Source of the DNA: a bacterium UBA6025
Lineage (GTDB): Bacteria > Patescibacteriota > Saccharimonadia > Saccharimonadales > Saccharimonadaceae
Assembly: GCA_002429375.1 (NCBI GenBank)
Contig: DIZP01000015.1
Span: 7,802-18,423 of the forward strand
Length of the DNA: 10,622 nucleotides
Reading direction: 5' to 3'
Below are positions 1 to 5,244 of this stretch, piece by piece. Position 1 is the first letter of the stretch. Each line of letters opens with the position of its first letter. Made by a program: the position numbers and the translations under genes. The notes beneath the pieces are model-generated. The model saw nothing but the letters and a program-made list of their open reading frames with translations, was not told the DNA's origin and ran no database searches.

Positions 1-306
1 ATCGACCTGGTTGAAGGCACGGGAGAAACCGTCCCGGAACAGGCAACCATTACGGCCCACTACACCGGCGCGCTGGCCGTCGATGGCACGATTTTTCAAA
101 GCTCGCACGACGGTGGCCAGCCGGCTACGTTCGGCCTCTATCAAGTGATTGCTGGCTGGACTCAGGGCGTTCCGGGGATGAAAATCGGCGGGACGCGCCG
201 CTTAATTATTCCGTCTGCGCTCGCTTATGGGTCGCGCCGAGCGGCTGCTAATATCCCGCCAAACTCTGATCTTGTTTTTGATATCGAACTGCTTGAGATT
301 CAATAA
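1..306 (+). CDS. FKBP-type peptidyl-prolyl cis-trans isomerase (partial, N-terminus outside window)
   Basis: The open frame runs from the window edge to TAA and encodes the last 101 residues of an FKBP domain. FKBPs catalyse cis-trans isomerisation of Xaa-Pro bonds and act as folding helpers or chaperones. Visible family signatures are HYTG at residues 20-23, DGTIF at 28-32, VIAGW at 49-53 (the conserved pocket Trp is W53), GMKIGGTRRLIIP at 59-71, AYG at 75-77, IPPNSDLVFDIELL at 85-98, and an immediate C-terminal end. The position matching human FKBP12 Asp37, just after the pocket Phe (F32 here), is Gln33, so one conserved active-site residue is replaced. The start and any signal peptide or membrane anchor lie upstream, so whether the protein is secreted cannot be judged. 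It is the only plus-strand gene in the window and converges directly on the next gene. Confidence 0.93.
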   Translation: MDLVEGTGETVPEQATITAHYTGALAVDGTIFQSSHDGGQPATFGLYQVIAGWTQGVPGMKIGGTRRLIIPSALAYGSRRAAANIPPNSDLVFDIELLEIQ

Positions 307-1017
307 TTAAGCTGCCTTTGGCCTTGCGCTGGCTTGTCTGACGATACGCATGGCTTGGTCGGCGGTCGCTATCGTCGCGTATCTTCCCAGAGCAGACTCG
401 AGCTTGAACATATCACGGACATTGCCCGCTTGGTACTCGGGCAATTCAACCAACCTGAACTCGGGCGGAACCTCTTGCATGGCTTTGATTTGCAGAGACA
501 TCTGACGATAGTACGGTGTTAATTTTGCGTGAATTTGTCGATAGGTCAAGGACGAAGAGTCGATGTAGCGCTTACCGTCGCGGACGGTCATAAATAGAGA
601 GGTCGTGACTCGTTGCGCTTCGGTACGATAAAACATTACTTCGTCGCTAGGAACTGGCGGTGGTTCGGTCACGCGATGAATCCAGTTATGGAGAACTCTA
701 GGAAGTACCCATTGAGAAATAGCCAAATTACGAAATTCCTGCGGATTAGCCATCTTGTTCGCTGAATCACGAACTTCGTTGGCGTACCAATCGCCTGGCC
801 ACTGCAAGTGATGAGGATCGCTAAACGCCGACTGCCATTCATAGGCTGGGTCGATAGTTTTGGCAACCTCTTGAAAAAGCGCCAGTGCGTCAACCAATCC
901 CCATCTATCGAGTGGAGTCGGAATGAGACCTTCTACTATCGGATCACTCAGCCAGTATTCTCGTGGCGGCAAATGCACAGAAGGCCGGGCGCAGAGAGCG
1001 TCCGGCCGTGCCTCCAT
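307..1017 (-). CDS. hypothetical protein, 236 aa, Trp/Pro-rich, soluble
   Basis: I do not recognise a family. The protein has no signal peptide or membrane segment. It is rich in aromatic residues and prolines in its first half (YWL, RWG, EWQ, LQW, GDWY, SQWV, NWIH up to residue 115), with a proline stretch EPPPVP at 118-123. The second half looks helical and ends in a basic tail (RQASARPKAA). ATG at 1015-1017 is the only Met before residue 88; no good Shine-Dalgarno precedes it (only a weak GGGA well upstream), and an internal GTG at codon 14 is an alternative start. A promoter candidate lies 47-75 nt upstream, and a terminator-bearing RNA region lies further upstream, so expression may be attenuated. 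Its stop abuts the FKBP stop with no terminator between. Probably a lineage-restricted cytoplasmic protein. Confidence 0.75.
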   Translation of the reverse strand: MEARPDALCARPSVHLPPREYWLSDPIVEGLIPTPLDRWGLVDALALFQEVAKTIDPAYEWQSAFSDPHHLQWPGDWYANEVRDSANKMANPQEFRNLAISQWVLPRVLHNWIHRVTEPPPVPSDEVMFYRTEAQRVTTSLFMTVRDGKRYIDSSSLTYRQIHAKLTPYYRQMSLQIKAMQEVPPEFRLVELPEYQAGNVRDMFKLESALGRYATIATADQAMRIVRQASARPKAA

Positions 1018-1063
1018 GTTAGTTAGTCAGTCCCGTGTTTGTTATCCCGCTCATGTTACCTAA

Positions 1064-1092
1064 GTTATACTGCATATGTTTTGAAAACGCAA
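1064..1092 (-). promoter_or_regulatory. candidate sigma70-type promoter for the 236-aa gene
   Basis: On the minus strand there is a -35-like TTGCGT (1087-1092), a 17-nt spacer and a -10-like TATAAC (1064-1069, 5/6 match). An 11-nt palindrome GTTTTcAAAAC (1078-1088) overlaps the -35/spacer edge and could be an operator. A second isolated TATAAT (1099-1104) lies just upstream but has no good -35. The predicted start is near 1058, giving a leader of about 40 nt. Confidence 0.4.
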
Positions 1093-1109
1093 CGGCACAT
1101 TATAGTACG

Positions 1110-1414
1110 ACAAAACGCCCCATCGTAACCGAAGAGGCGTTTTTATAGTGTGCTTTTTGCGCGTATAAGGTACGAGGCATTATCATGACAATACCCATAA
1201 GTCTTACCCCGCCTACGCGTCGTGGCGGGTGAACAAATTTCTTCTCTTGTGTCGAGTGTTTCACGTCAATCGTGGTGTTCCATCTGTTACGATTCGCGTG
1301 CCAGAGCTATATGTGCTCGATTGATGGCAGGGCGAACGCTTGTTTTGAGGCAAGTGGTGACCGGAGTGACAAGTGAGTGTTTTCCGAAACTTATTTCGAG
1401 AAAAACGTTTGTTA
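1110..1414 (-). ncRNA. candidate structured non-coding RNA or attenuated leader, about 300 nt, family unknown
   Basis: A near-consensus promoter (1421-1449) predicts a start near 1414 and an intrinsic terminator (1112-1143) predicts an end near 1110. No convincing ORF fits between them. Several hairpins can be drawn: TTTTC/CGAAA arms at 1380-1389 pairing with 1394-1404 (one bulge, 4-nt loop); 1262-1265 with 1297-1300 plus 1268-1273 with 1289-1294; 1304-1307 with 1315-1318; and CCCGCC 1208-1213 with GGCGGG 1224-1229. I looked for tmRNA (3' CCA and T-arm), RNase P (GAGGAAAGTC core), SRP RNA (GGAA apical motif) and tRNA signatures on both strands and saw none. It could be an independent small RNA or a riboswitch-like leader of the 236-aa gene, whose ATG lies about 95 nt beyond the terminator. 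Confidence 0.45.
1112..1143 (-). terminator. intrinsic terminator ending the candidate RNA
   Basis: Read on the minus strand, AAAACGCCTC and GGGGCGTTTT form a 10-bp stem (one G-U) around a 12-nt loop, and the stem ends in TTTT followed by G. On the plus strand the same repeat has a C-A mismatch, so the minus-strand reading is better. It lies between the candidate RNA and the promoter of the 236-aa gene. Confidence 0.6.
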
Positions 1415-1420
1415 CTACTA

Positions 1421-1449
1421 AATGTAGCACAGATTGTCGATTTTGTCAA
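1421..1449 (-). promoter_or_regulatory. strong sigma70-type promoter with extended -10
   Basis: Minus strand: perfect -35 TTGACA (1444-1449), exact 17-nt spacer, -10 TACATT (1421-1426) preceded by TGC, i.e. an extended -10. It is the best promoter match in the window. It sits about 25 nt downstream of the terminator of the neighbouring gene, so the transcript it makes is well insulated. No gene starts in the next 220 nt. Confidence 0.65.
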
Positions 1450-1471
1450 GAGTAACCTTGATTAGACGTCG

Positions 1472-1496
1472 AAAACCCCCGACGCGGTGTCGGGGG
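1472..1496 (-). terminator. intrinsic terminator of the one-TM protein gene
   Basis: On the minus strand CCCCCGAC (1489-1496) pairs perfectly with GTCGGGGG (1476-1483) around a 5-nt loop and is followed directly by TTTT (1472-1475). It lies about 65 nt after the stop of the 139-aa gene. On the plus strand no T-tract follows, so it is unidirectional. Confidence 0.85.
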
Positions 1497-1520
1497 GTAC
1501 TAGGAAGGGTGTGGTCTCGT

Positions 1521-1548
1521 GGGAGGGGCAGAATGTTCAGCCCCTCCC
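1521..1548. repeat. GC-rich 9-bp inverted repeat (stem-loop)
   Basis: GGGAGGGGC (1521-1529) and GCCCCTCCC (1540-1548) are perfect complements around a 10-nt loop. The element lies 12 nt after the stop of the 139-aa gene and about 25 nt before its terminator. Neither strand has a T-tract after it, so it is not itself a standard intrinsic terminator. It may stabilise the mRNA 3' end or pause polymerase. Confidence 0.6.
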
Positions 1549-1560
1549 GACGCCTGCGGA

Positions 1561-1980
1561 CTAGTCGGCGACATGTTTGTCGCAGGGTTCGTCGCAGGTC
1601 AACTTTGCGATGTCGTCGGTGAGGAGCTCGCGCGTTTCTGTTTTGATCCGCTTCAACGCTGCCTCTCCGAGATCGATGGTGTGGTCGAGTCCGTAGCGGG
1701 TGTACGGGTAGGGTTGGCTACCTCCCCCGCGGTACAGATTCGGGCCCAACGCTTCTAGCTTTTGCCGGTCGGTGCGTAGCTGGTGGCTAACTTTATCGTA
1801 CTCATCACTGAGCAACGACAACGCCTGCCAAGCCGCGGCAACGGCTTCGTCGTGCTGACGGATGGTGCGTTGGCGGTAGTACTTCTTCTTAATGAAGTGT
1901 CCGACCAACAGGCGAACCGCTAGGGCAAAACCAAACAGCAACCCGACCATAATCCAAGCCGAGTTAGTCAAGAATGCCAT
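1561..1980 (-). CDS. hypothetical single-pass membrane protein, 139 aa
   Basis: No family recognised. One hydrophobic helix at about residues 8-27 is followed by KKKYYRQR, so the N-terminus probably faces out and the body lies in the cytoplasm by the positive-inside rule. Residues 38-78 are helical and may form a coiled coil. A Gly/Pro/Tyr-rich turn (RGGGSQPYPYTRYG, 84-97) follows, then a second helix with a C-x3-C pair near the end (CDEPC, 129-133). I chose ATG at 1978-1980 rather than the in-frame TTG just upstream because AGGGAG lies 8 nt before it, a good Shine-Dalgarno distance. The gene appears monocistronic: its own promoter (2036-2063), a GC hairpin and a strong terminator flank it. 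Role unknown; membrane-tethered scaffold or division-type small protein would be speculation. Confidence 0.75.
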   Translation of the reverse strand: MAFLTNSAWIMVGLLFGFALAVRLLVGHFIKKKYYRQRTIRQHDEAVAAAWQALSLLSDEYDKVSHQLRTDRQKLEALGPNLYRGGGSQPYPYTRYGLDHTIDLGEAALKRIKTETRELLTDDIAKLTCDEPCDKHVAD

Positions 1981-2035
1981 CAAATACTCTCCCTAGTAGG
2001 AACGTCCGCAACTCAGATGGATGCGGTACGATAGT

Positions 2036-2063
2036 ATATTAGCATATTTTACAACAAAGTCAA
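2036..2063 (-). promoter_or_regulatory. promoter of the one-TM protein gene
   Basis: Minus strand: -35 TTGACT (2058-2063, 5/6), 16-nt spacer, -10 TAATAT (2036-2041) preceded by TGC (extended -10). The predicted start near 2030 gives a leader of about 50 nt. It begins only about 18 nt after the stop of the channel gene, with no terminator visible between, so read-through from the channel operon is possible. Confidence 0.55.
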
Positions 2064-2080
2064 TTATAGACAATGGATAT

Positions 2081-2926
2081 TTAGTTCTTTTGATGGACGA
2101 TAACCTGAGGGAGGGCAATCTCGATGCCTTCCTTGGCGAACGCTTTGAGTAGCCGTCGGCGGTACTCGCCGGCGATTTCCCACTGGGCGGCTGGGGTGAC
2201 CTTACCGACCGCCTTGACGATGACCGACGAGGCGGCAAACTGGTCGACCCGGAAGAAAGCAATCGGCTCATTGATTTTGCTTCCGAGGATGTCGTCTTTT
2301 TGCATCGCCTTCCCTACCGCATTCATGACTTTCTCAACAACGTCGATGTCGCTATCGTACGCCACGCCAACATCCAGGACGACACTCGAGTATTTATAAG
2401 TGCGATTGGTAATAACACTCGCTTCGCCGTTGCGAATAATATTGAGCGTGCCGTCCAAGTCGCGCAGTTTGGTAATACGTAAAGTGATTTCTTCAACCAA
2501 GCCCGAGGTCCCCATGCCAATCGTACCGCCACTCAACGTAACTATGTCGCCGACACGGTACTGATTTTCAACCAAAATAGAGATTCCCGCTAAGTAGTCG
2601 CGGATTGTTGCCTGAGCACCGATACCGATGATAATGCCGACAAAGCCAGCGCCGGTAGCGATAGAAGCCAAGTTAAAGCGTAAAACGCCCAAAATTGCCC
2701 CGACCGCGATGAGCCATATCATGAGTCGCGCCGTGGCGCTAAATACGTTACGAAGCGTGTCTTTGCGCTTGTTGTTATCGGCTTTCGTCTCGAGGCCATG
2801 GGGGCGCATAATCCGCTGCACAACCTCGGCAACAATGATGCCGCTGACGTGGTGGAGGCCGACCGTAACGGCTAGAATAAGAATTATTAATAGAATCGGA
2901 TTGTTAAAATAGTCTTGAAATTGCAT
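2081..2926 (-). CDS. MscS-family mechanosensitive ion channel
   Basis: Small-conductance mechanosensitive channels open under membrane tension and release solutes during hypo-osmotic shock. At 281 aa this is close to E. coli MscS length. Helices: TM1 about 10-34, TM2 about 62-82, and the pore helix TM3 about 88-122, with the Gly/Ala-packed pattern GAGFVGIIIGIGAQ followed by the family's kinked segment and RVGD at 124-127. The beta domain shows SGLVEEITLRITKLRDLDGT (141-160), and the alpha/beta C-terminal domain runs from about 183. Differences from the usual pattern: an extra Gly-rich stretch (GGTIGMGT, 133-140) precedes the Gly-Val-Glu-Glu strand, and Arg replaces the common Pro in the IIxN turn (IIRN, 163-166). 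AGGGG lies only 3 nt before ATG, a short spacing. It follows a small two-TM gene by 27 nt and is probably in its operon. Confidence 0.93.
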   Translation of the reverse strand: MQFQDYFNNPILLIILILAVTVGLHHVSGIIVAEVVQRIMRPHGLETKADNNKRKDTLRNVFSATARLMIWLIAVGAILGVLRFNLASIATGAGFVGIIIGIGAQATIRDYLAGISILVENQYRVGDIVTLSGGTIGMGTSGLVEEITLRITKLRDLDGTLNIIRNGEASVITNRTYKYSSVVLDVGVAYDSDIDVVEKVMNAVGKAMQKDDILGSKINEPIAFFRVDQFAASSVIVKAVGKVTPAAQWEIAGEYRRRLLKAFAKEGIEIALPQVIVHQKN

Positions 2927-2953
2927 GTACCCCTATTCTAACATGGAGCTATT

Positions 2954-3193
2954 TTATTTTTTGCTAGTAAATAAGGCAAACGACATACTAAGAGAGGTCA
3001 AGGTGACGATACTGAGCAAGATGATGCCAATAGTCGACAGAGTCGCATCAAGGGCGATTGGTTGGGTCGCACCTTGGATAATCATCATAATGACAGCCGC
3101 CGACAACAAAGCAATAATCAAATGAGCGCGAGCCAATTCTTGGCGAACGCCAGCAATCTTTTGTTCCACTATTTGCTTGAATAATTTCTTCAC
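2954..3193 (-). CDS. small two-TM membrane protein, 79 aa, upstream of the MscS gene
   Basis: No named family. An amphipathic basic N-terminus (MKKLFKQIVEQKIAG) is followed by two hydrophobic helices at about 24-41 and 52-74, separated by a short loop (QGATQPIALD), and the protein ends with SKK. It would be a hairpin in the inner membrane with both ends in the cytoplasm. The start is GTG at 3191-3193, supported by AGGGGG 6 nt upstream and by the lack of an upstream in-frame ATG. The next gene, the MscS channel, starts 27 nt after its stop, and a good promoter lies just before this gene, so the two are probably co-transcribed. It might be an accessory subunit of the channel, but only position suggests that. 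Confidence 0.75.
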   Translation of the reverse strand: MKKLFKQIVEQKIAGVRQELARAHLIIALLSAAVIMMIIQGATQPIALDATLSTIGIILLSIVTLTSLSMSFALFTSKK

Positions 3194-3223
3194 GGCTGCC
3201 CCCTAAAAGGTTATGTTTTCTTT

Positions 3224-3252
3224 ATAGTACAGTCTGTATAATCGGCTGTCAA
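3224..3252 (-). promoter_or_regulatory. promoter of the small-TM/MscS operon with overlapping palindrome
   Basis: Minus strand: perfect -35 TTGACA (3247-3252), 17-nt spacer, -10 TACTAT (3224-3229, 4/6). An 11-nt perfect palindrome TACAGtCTGTA (3228-3238, plus strand) overlaps the -10 and spacer, where a repressor would block polymerase. The -35 lies 9 nt after the stop of the 352-aa gene. Confidence 0.6.
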
Positions 3253-3261
3253 TCGGTACGT

Positions 3262-4320
3262 TTATTTGTCGGCGAGGTAAGCGTCGCTGATAGGGTGTAG
3301 AACGCGAATCTTTTCAATCAGAACGTTGGTTAACTTAGGATTATTGTTTTCGTCGGTACGTTCGATGATAATCGAGAGCGCCAGTTGGTCTGGCCTGACT
3401 GTTACATCGTCGCCATTTTTCCAATAATACGGCGCAAATGTCACGTCTTTAATGTTTACACGACCCTCTCCACCGCCACCAACGATATAGTTAGATTGAT
3501 ACACTGTCGTTTCGATAGAGCTGAGCGTGTTGAGCATAAAATACTCACTATCGTACAGTCCAAGCCTGGCTTTTACTAGATCGAGTAAGGCATCTTTGTG
3601 CCGCTCTTCGAAGTGTTGGTTGTCTTCGCTTAGATACTTACGAATCAAGCGAGCCATCGTACGTAATTTTTTTTGACTGAAACAATCTTTGCTGCTCAAC
3701 AATTCATCAATCTTGTGTATAATAACGGCCGTTGACTCGTCATCGATGCTCGTGAGCGTCTCTATTGCGACGGCGGCGTCTTTCAGTTTGCGATCATCTA
3801 AAAACTCACAGGTTGACGACTCTATCGGACCGTATGCCACCAGGGCTCCGCAAAAGTTAGGTAAATTCAAGTTGGTAATCACAGAGACTTGATATCCGAT
3901 GACAGCTCGAAAAGCTGTTTTTTCGTCGTCCAGCGGCATGCCATACGGCGTAAAGCCAAAGAAGGTTCCGGAAACCGATGGTTCTGGTAGCGGCTCGCTC
4001 GTCGTTCTCTTGATTGGTTCAGACGACACATCAACTGAACCGAGACTGGAATCGAGGATGAGGCTTGGCATGACAAGCCCTTCACCCGTTAGGGTCGCCG
4101 TCTTACCGTTAATATTATGTTCGAACGCAAGTTTATCAAGCTCGGTTGTATAGACATTCGCCGCGTCACGAGCTTCTGGATAACTAGAATAGCGCTGTCC
4201 TATAAGTTCCATCTGGCATTTTAACGCCCAGGTGAAAACCTCGTCATCCTCGATAAGCGGCTCGGTCTCGGAGGACGTCTGCGGTGTCGGTATAAATTCG
4301 AAGTTTTGGAGCTCAGACAT
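3262..4320 (-). CDS. hypothetical protein, 352 aa, soluble, acidic
   Basis: No family recognised. There is no signal peptide or membrane helix. Three parts can be seen. An acidic helical N-terminal part (1-95) ends in a Ser/Pro/Glu linker (96-117, SEPLPEPSVSG). A beta-type middle part (118-172) starts GTFFGFTPYG and includes FRAVIGYQVSV and ALVAYGP. Then come a helical stretch (178-255, with KIDELLSS and a basic RLIRKYL) and a C-terminal beta-rich part containing VGGGGEGRVNIKDVTF (280-295). ATG at 4318-4320 has no Shine-Dalgarno. A -10-like TACTAT lies 14 nt upstream with a poor -35 (TTGCGT, 18-nt spacing), implying a very short leader. It is separated from the next gene by a 199-bp gap with two palindromes. 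Probably a lineage-restricted cytoplasmic protein; function unknown. Confidence 0.75.
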   Translation of the reverse strand: MSELQNFEFIPTPQTSSETEPLIEDDEVFTWALKCQMELIGQRYSSYPEARDAANVYTTELDKLAFEHNINGKTATLTGEGLVMPSLILDSSLGSVDVSSEPIKRTTSEPLPEPSVSGTFFGFTPYGMPLDDEKTAFRAVIGYQVSVITNLNLPNFCGALVAYGPIESSTCEFLDDRKLKDAAVAIETLTSIDDESTAVIIHKIDELLSSKDCFSQKKLRTMARLIRKYLSEDNQHFEERHKDALLDLVKARLGLYDSEYFMLNTLSSIETTVYQSNYIVGGGGEGRVNIKDVTFAPYYWKNGDDVTVRPDQLALSIIIERTDENNNPKLTNVLIEKIRVLHPISDAYLADK

Positions 4321-4442
4321 AGTTGTATTGTTGTATAGTAGCGCTTATTGTGTCCTTAACGCAAGTATAAATATAAGATTATGACGGGAGGTCTTATTTG
4401 GCGAGTAGTTATTCAATGCAGCCTTGGTTTGTGTCATTGAAC

Positions 4443-4467
4443 TTTTGCAAGGTGACACCTTGCAAAA
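4443..4467. repeat. 25-bp palindrome (12-bp arms, 1-nt centre)
   Basis: TTTTGCAAGGTG (4443-4454), a central A (4455) and CACCTTGCAAAA (4456-4467) form a perfect odd-length palindrome in the gap upstream of the 352-aa gene. The T-run is 5' and the A-run 3' on both strands, the reverse of an intrinsic terminator. A dimeric-protein binding site (operator) or a recombination/element end fits better. It lies 123 bp upstream of the 352-aa gene start and 53 bp from the end of the next gene. Confidence 0.65.
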
Positions 4468-4488
4468 AGAAACCCATCGTTGCCGTTA

Positions 4489-4500
4489 GTGGGATCCCAC
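4489..4500. repeat. 12-bp perfect palindrome GTGGGATCCCAC
   Basis: Exact self-complementary 12-mer, 22 bp from the 25-bp palindrome and 20 bp from the stop of the 161-aa gene. As RNA it could give only a 4-bp hairpin. On the minus strand a TTTCTTTTT tract follows about 16 nt later, so a weak terminator for the 161-aa gene is possible (4-bp CCCA/TGGG stem), but the stem is too weak to call. The rest of 4321-4519 shows no ORF worth calling. Confidence 0.5.
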
Positions 4501-4519
4501 GCCTTGCGCCGTTCTGACC

Positions 4520-5005
4520 CTATGATTGTATTATTTTGATAACAGCGTATGTTTCATAATCCGACGACACGGTTTCGATCTGATAGGAGGAGCTAGCGGC
4601 ACGCAACATGCTACCGGTAGCGTATTTTTTACCATCTATGCTCAGTGCGTACTCTACCGCCCTACCCGACCCAAAACATTTACCTGCTGTGGGGCATGTG
4701 TCGTTAGTGAAGTGTGTCACGATGACAGACACGTTCGCGGTTTTTAATTTGACGGTTTGGCCGGCCTCTAGCCTGACCGACGTACCAAGGTTGACGAGCT
4801 CTAACTTATTGATACTGACGACGGGTATGAAGTTAAACGTTGCCGTCAACGTGCCGATGACCGCGACTACGATTGTTGCTGCTAATCTATGTTTTTTGAC
4901 AAAACTAATCAATTGCAGAAAAGTGCCTCGCGTCGCCACAGTGTCGGTAGTTAGGAGAACGGGTTCATGTCGCTTCGCGATCCACTTTTTATAATTACCG
5001 AGCAT
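4520..5005 (-). CDS. membrane-anchored protein with extracytoplasmic Cys-Pro..Cys beta domain, 161 aa
   Basis: A basic cytoplasmic N-terminus (1-40, ending FVKKHR) leads to one membrane helix (about 41-60). A beta-rich outer domain follows (65-161), with LxAGQTVKLK (79-88) and DTCPTAGKCFGSGRAVEYAL (102-121). This resembles the pattern Asp-Ser-x-Cys-Pro...Cys-x-x-x-Gly-x-Ala/Val seen in many small exported domains of unknown function; the two cysteines (104, 110) could form a disulfide. The pattern match is from memory, not a named domain. ATG is preceded by AGGA at 6 nt, a good Shine-Dalgarno. The gene starts 11 nt after the stop of the DUF167 gene, so it is probably the last gene of that operon. 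Likely a surface-exposed protein in a Gram-positive-like envelope; substrate unknown. Confidence 0.75.
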   Translation of the reverse strand: MLGNYKKWIAKRHEPVLLTTDTVATRGTFLQLISFVKKHRLAATIVVAVIGTLTATFNFIPVVSINKLELVNLGTSVRLEAGQTVKLKTANVSVIVTHFTNDTCPTAGKCFGSGRAVEYALSIDGKKYATGSMLRAASSSYQIETVSSDYETYAVIKIIQS

Positions 5006-5016
5006 AAGTATTCCTA

Positions 5017-5244
5017 TTATATACTACTAATCTCTACAACTTTATGTCGCGAGGTGTGGCCGCGCACGATAGTAATATGAGTTTTTGGGGCGTTGAAATG
5101 TTTGGCCAGTAGCTTTATCAGGGCTTCGTTGGCTTTCCCGTCGGCGGCAATCTCACGAAGATAGACCAAGACTGACCCGTCAGCCTGCGGTTCGACTAGT
5201 GGGCCTTTGGTACTATTCGGTTTGATGGTGATATTAATTTTCAT
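5017..5244 (-). CDS. DUF167 / YggU (UPF0235) family protein, 75 aa
   Basis: The YggU family is a widespread small alpha/beta protein of unknown biochemical role. The family signature is clear: IKPNS near the start (7-11), then the diagnostic EIAADGKANEALIKLLAKHF (31-50) and VRGHTSRHKVVEI (60-72), matching the family's P-x-DGxAN...L...L and xGxxSRxKxxxI pattern. Length is near the family norm. I chose ATG at 5242-5244, which places IKPNS right after the start as in relatives; two upstream in-frame ATGs (5253, 5271) would add 3 or 9 residues inside the neighbour's coding region. With this start the gene overlaps the end of the 319-aa gene by 11 nt and has only a weak GGA 8 nt upstream, so translational coupling is likely. 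The one-TM gene follows after 11 nt. Confidence 0.9.
   Translation of the reverse strand: MKINITIKPNSTKGPLVEPQADGSVLVYLREIAADGKANEALIKLLAKHFNAPKTHITIVRGHTSRHKVVEISSI

Noticed and set aside
1100..1198. A 32-codon minus-strand ORF inside the candidate RNA, starting ATG with a G-rich stretch upstream
   Set aside because: Its stop codon lies beyond the intrinsic terminator, so terminated transcripts would have no stop, and its possible ribosome binding site is buried in the CCCGCC/GGCGGG hairpin.
1261..1449. A 62-aa minus-strand ORF starting with TTG
   Set aside because: The TTG start is itself the -35 hexamer TTGACA of the strong promoter, so the transcript would begin inside the ORF; composition is not protein-like.
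1222..1455. A 77-aa plus-strand ORF in the gap
   Set aside because: No ribosome binding site, Cys/Arg/Ser-rich shadow-like composition, and it runs antisense to the promoter and hairpins.
1519..1758. A 79-aa plus-strand ORF antisense to the one-TM protein gene
   Set aside because: The opposite strand has a Shine-Dalgarno-supported gene with a credible membrane helix and terminator; this frame is its shadow.
2935..2940. TAGAAT as a separate promoter directly before the MscS gene
   Set aside because: No -35 at a suitable distance, and the gene lies 27 nt behind a co-directional gene with a much better promoter.
4443..4467. 25-bp palindrome as a rho-independent terminator
   Set aside because: On both strands the T-run comes before the stem and the A-run after it, the opposite of terminator polarity.
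4473..4493. CCCA/TGGG hairpin followed by TTTCTTTTT (minus strand) as terminator of the 161-aa gene
   Set aside because: Only a 4-bp stem; too weak to call, though a T-rich tract does follow it.
4608..4994. A 128-aa plus-strand ORF antisense to the 161-aa gene
   Set aside because: The minus-strand frame has a Shine-Dalgarno, a membrane helix and a recognisable Cys-Pro..Cys pattern; the plus frame has none of these.
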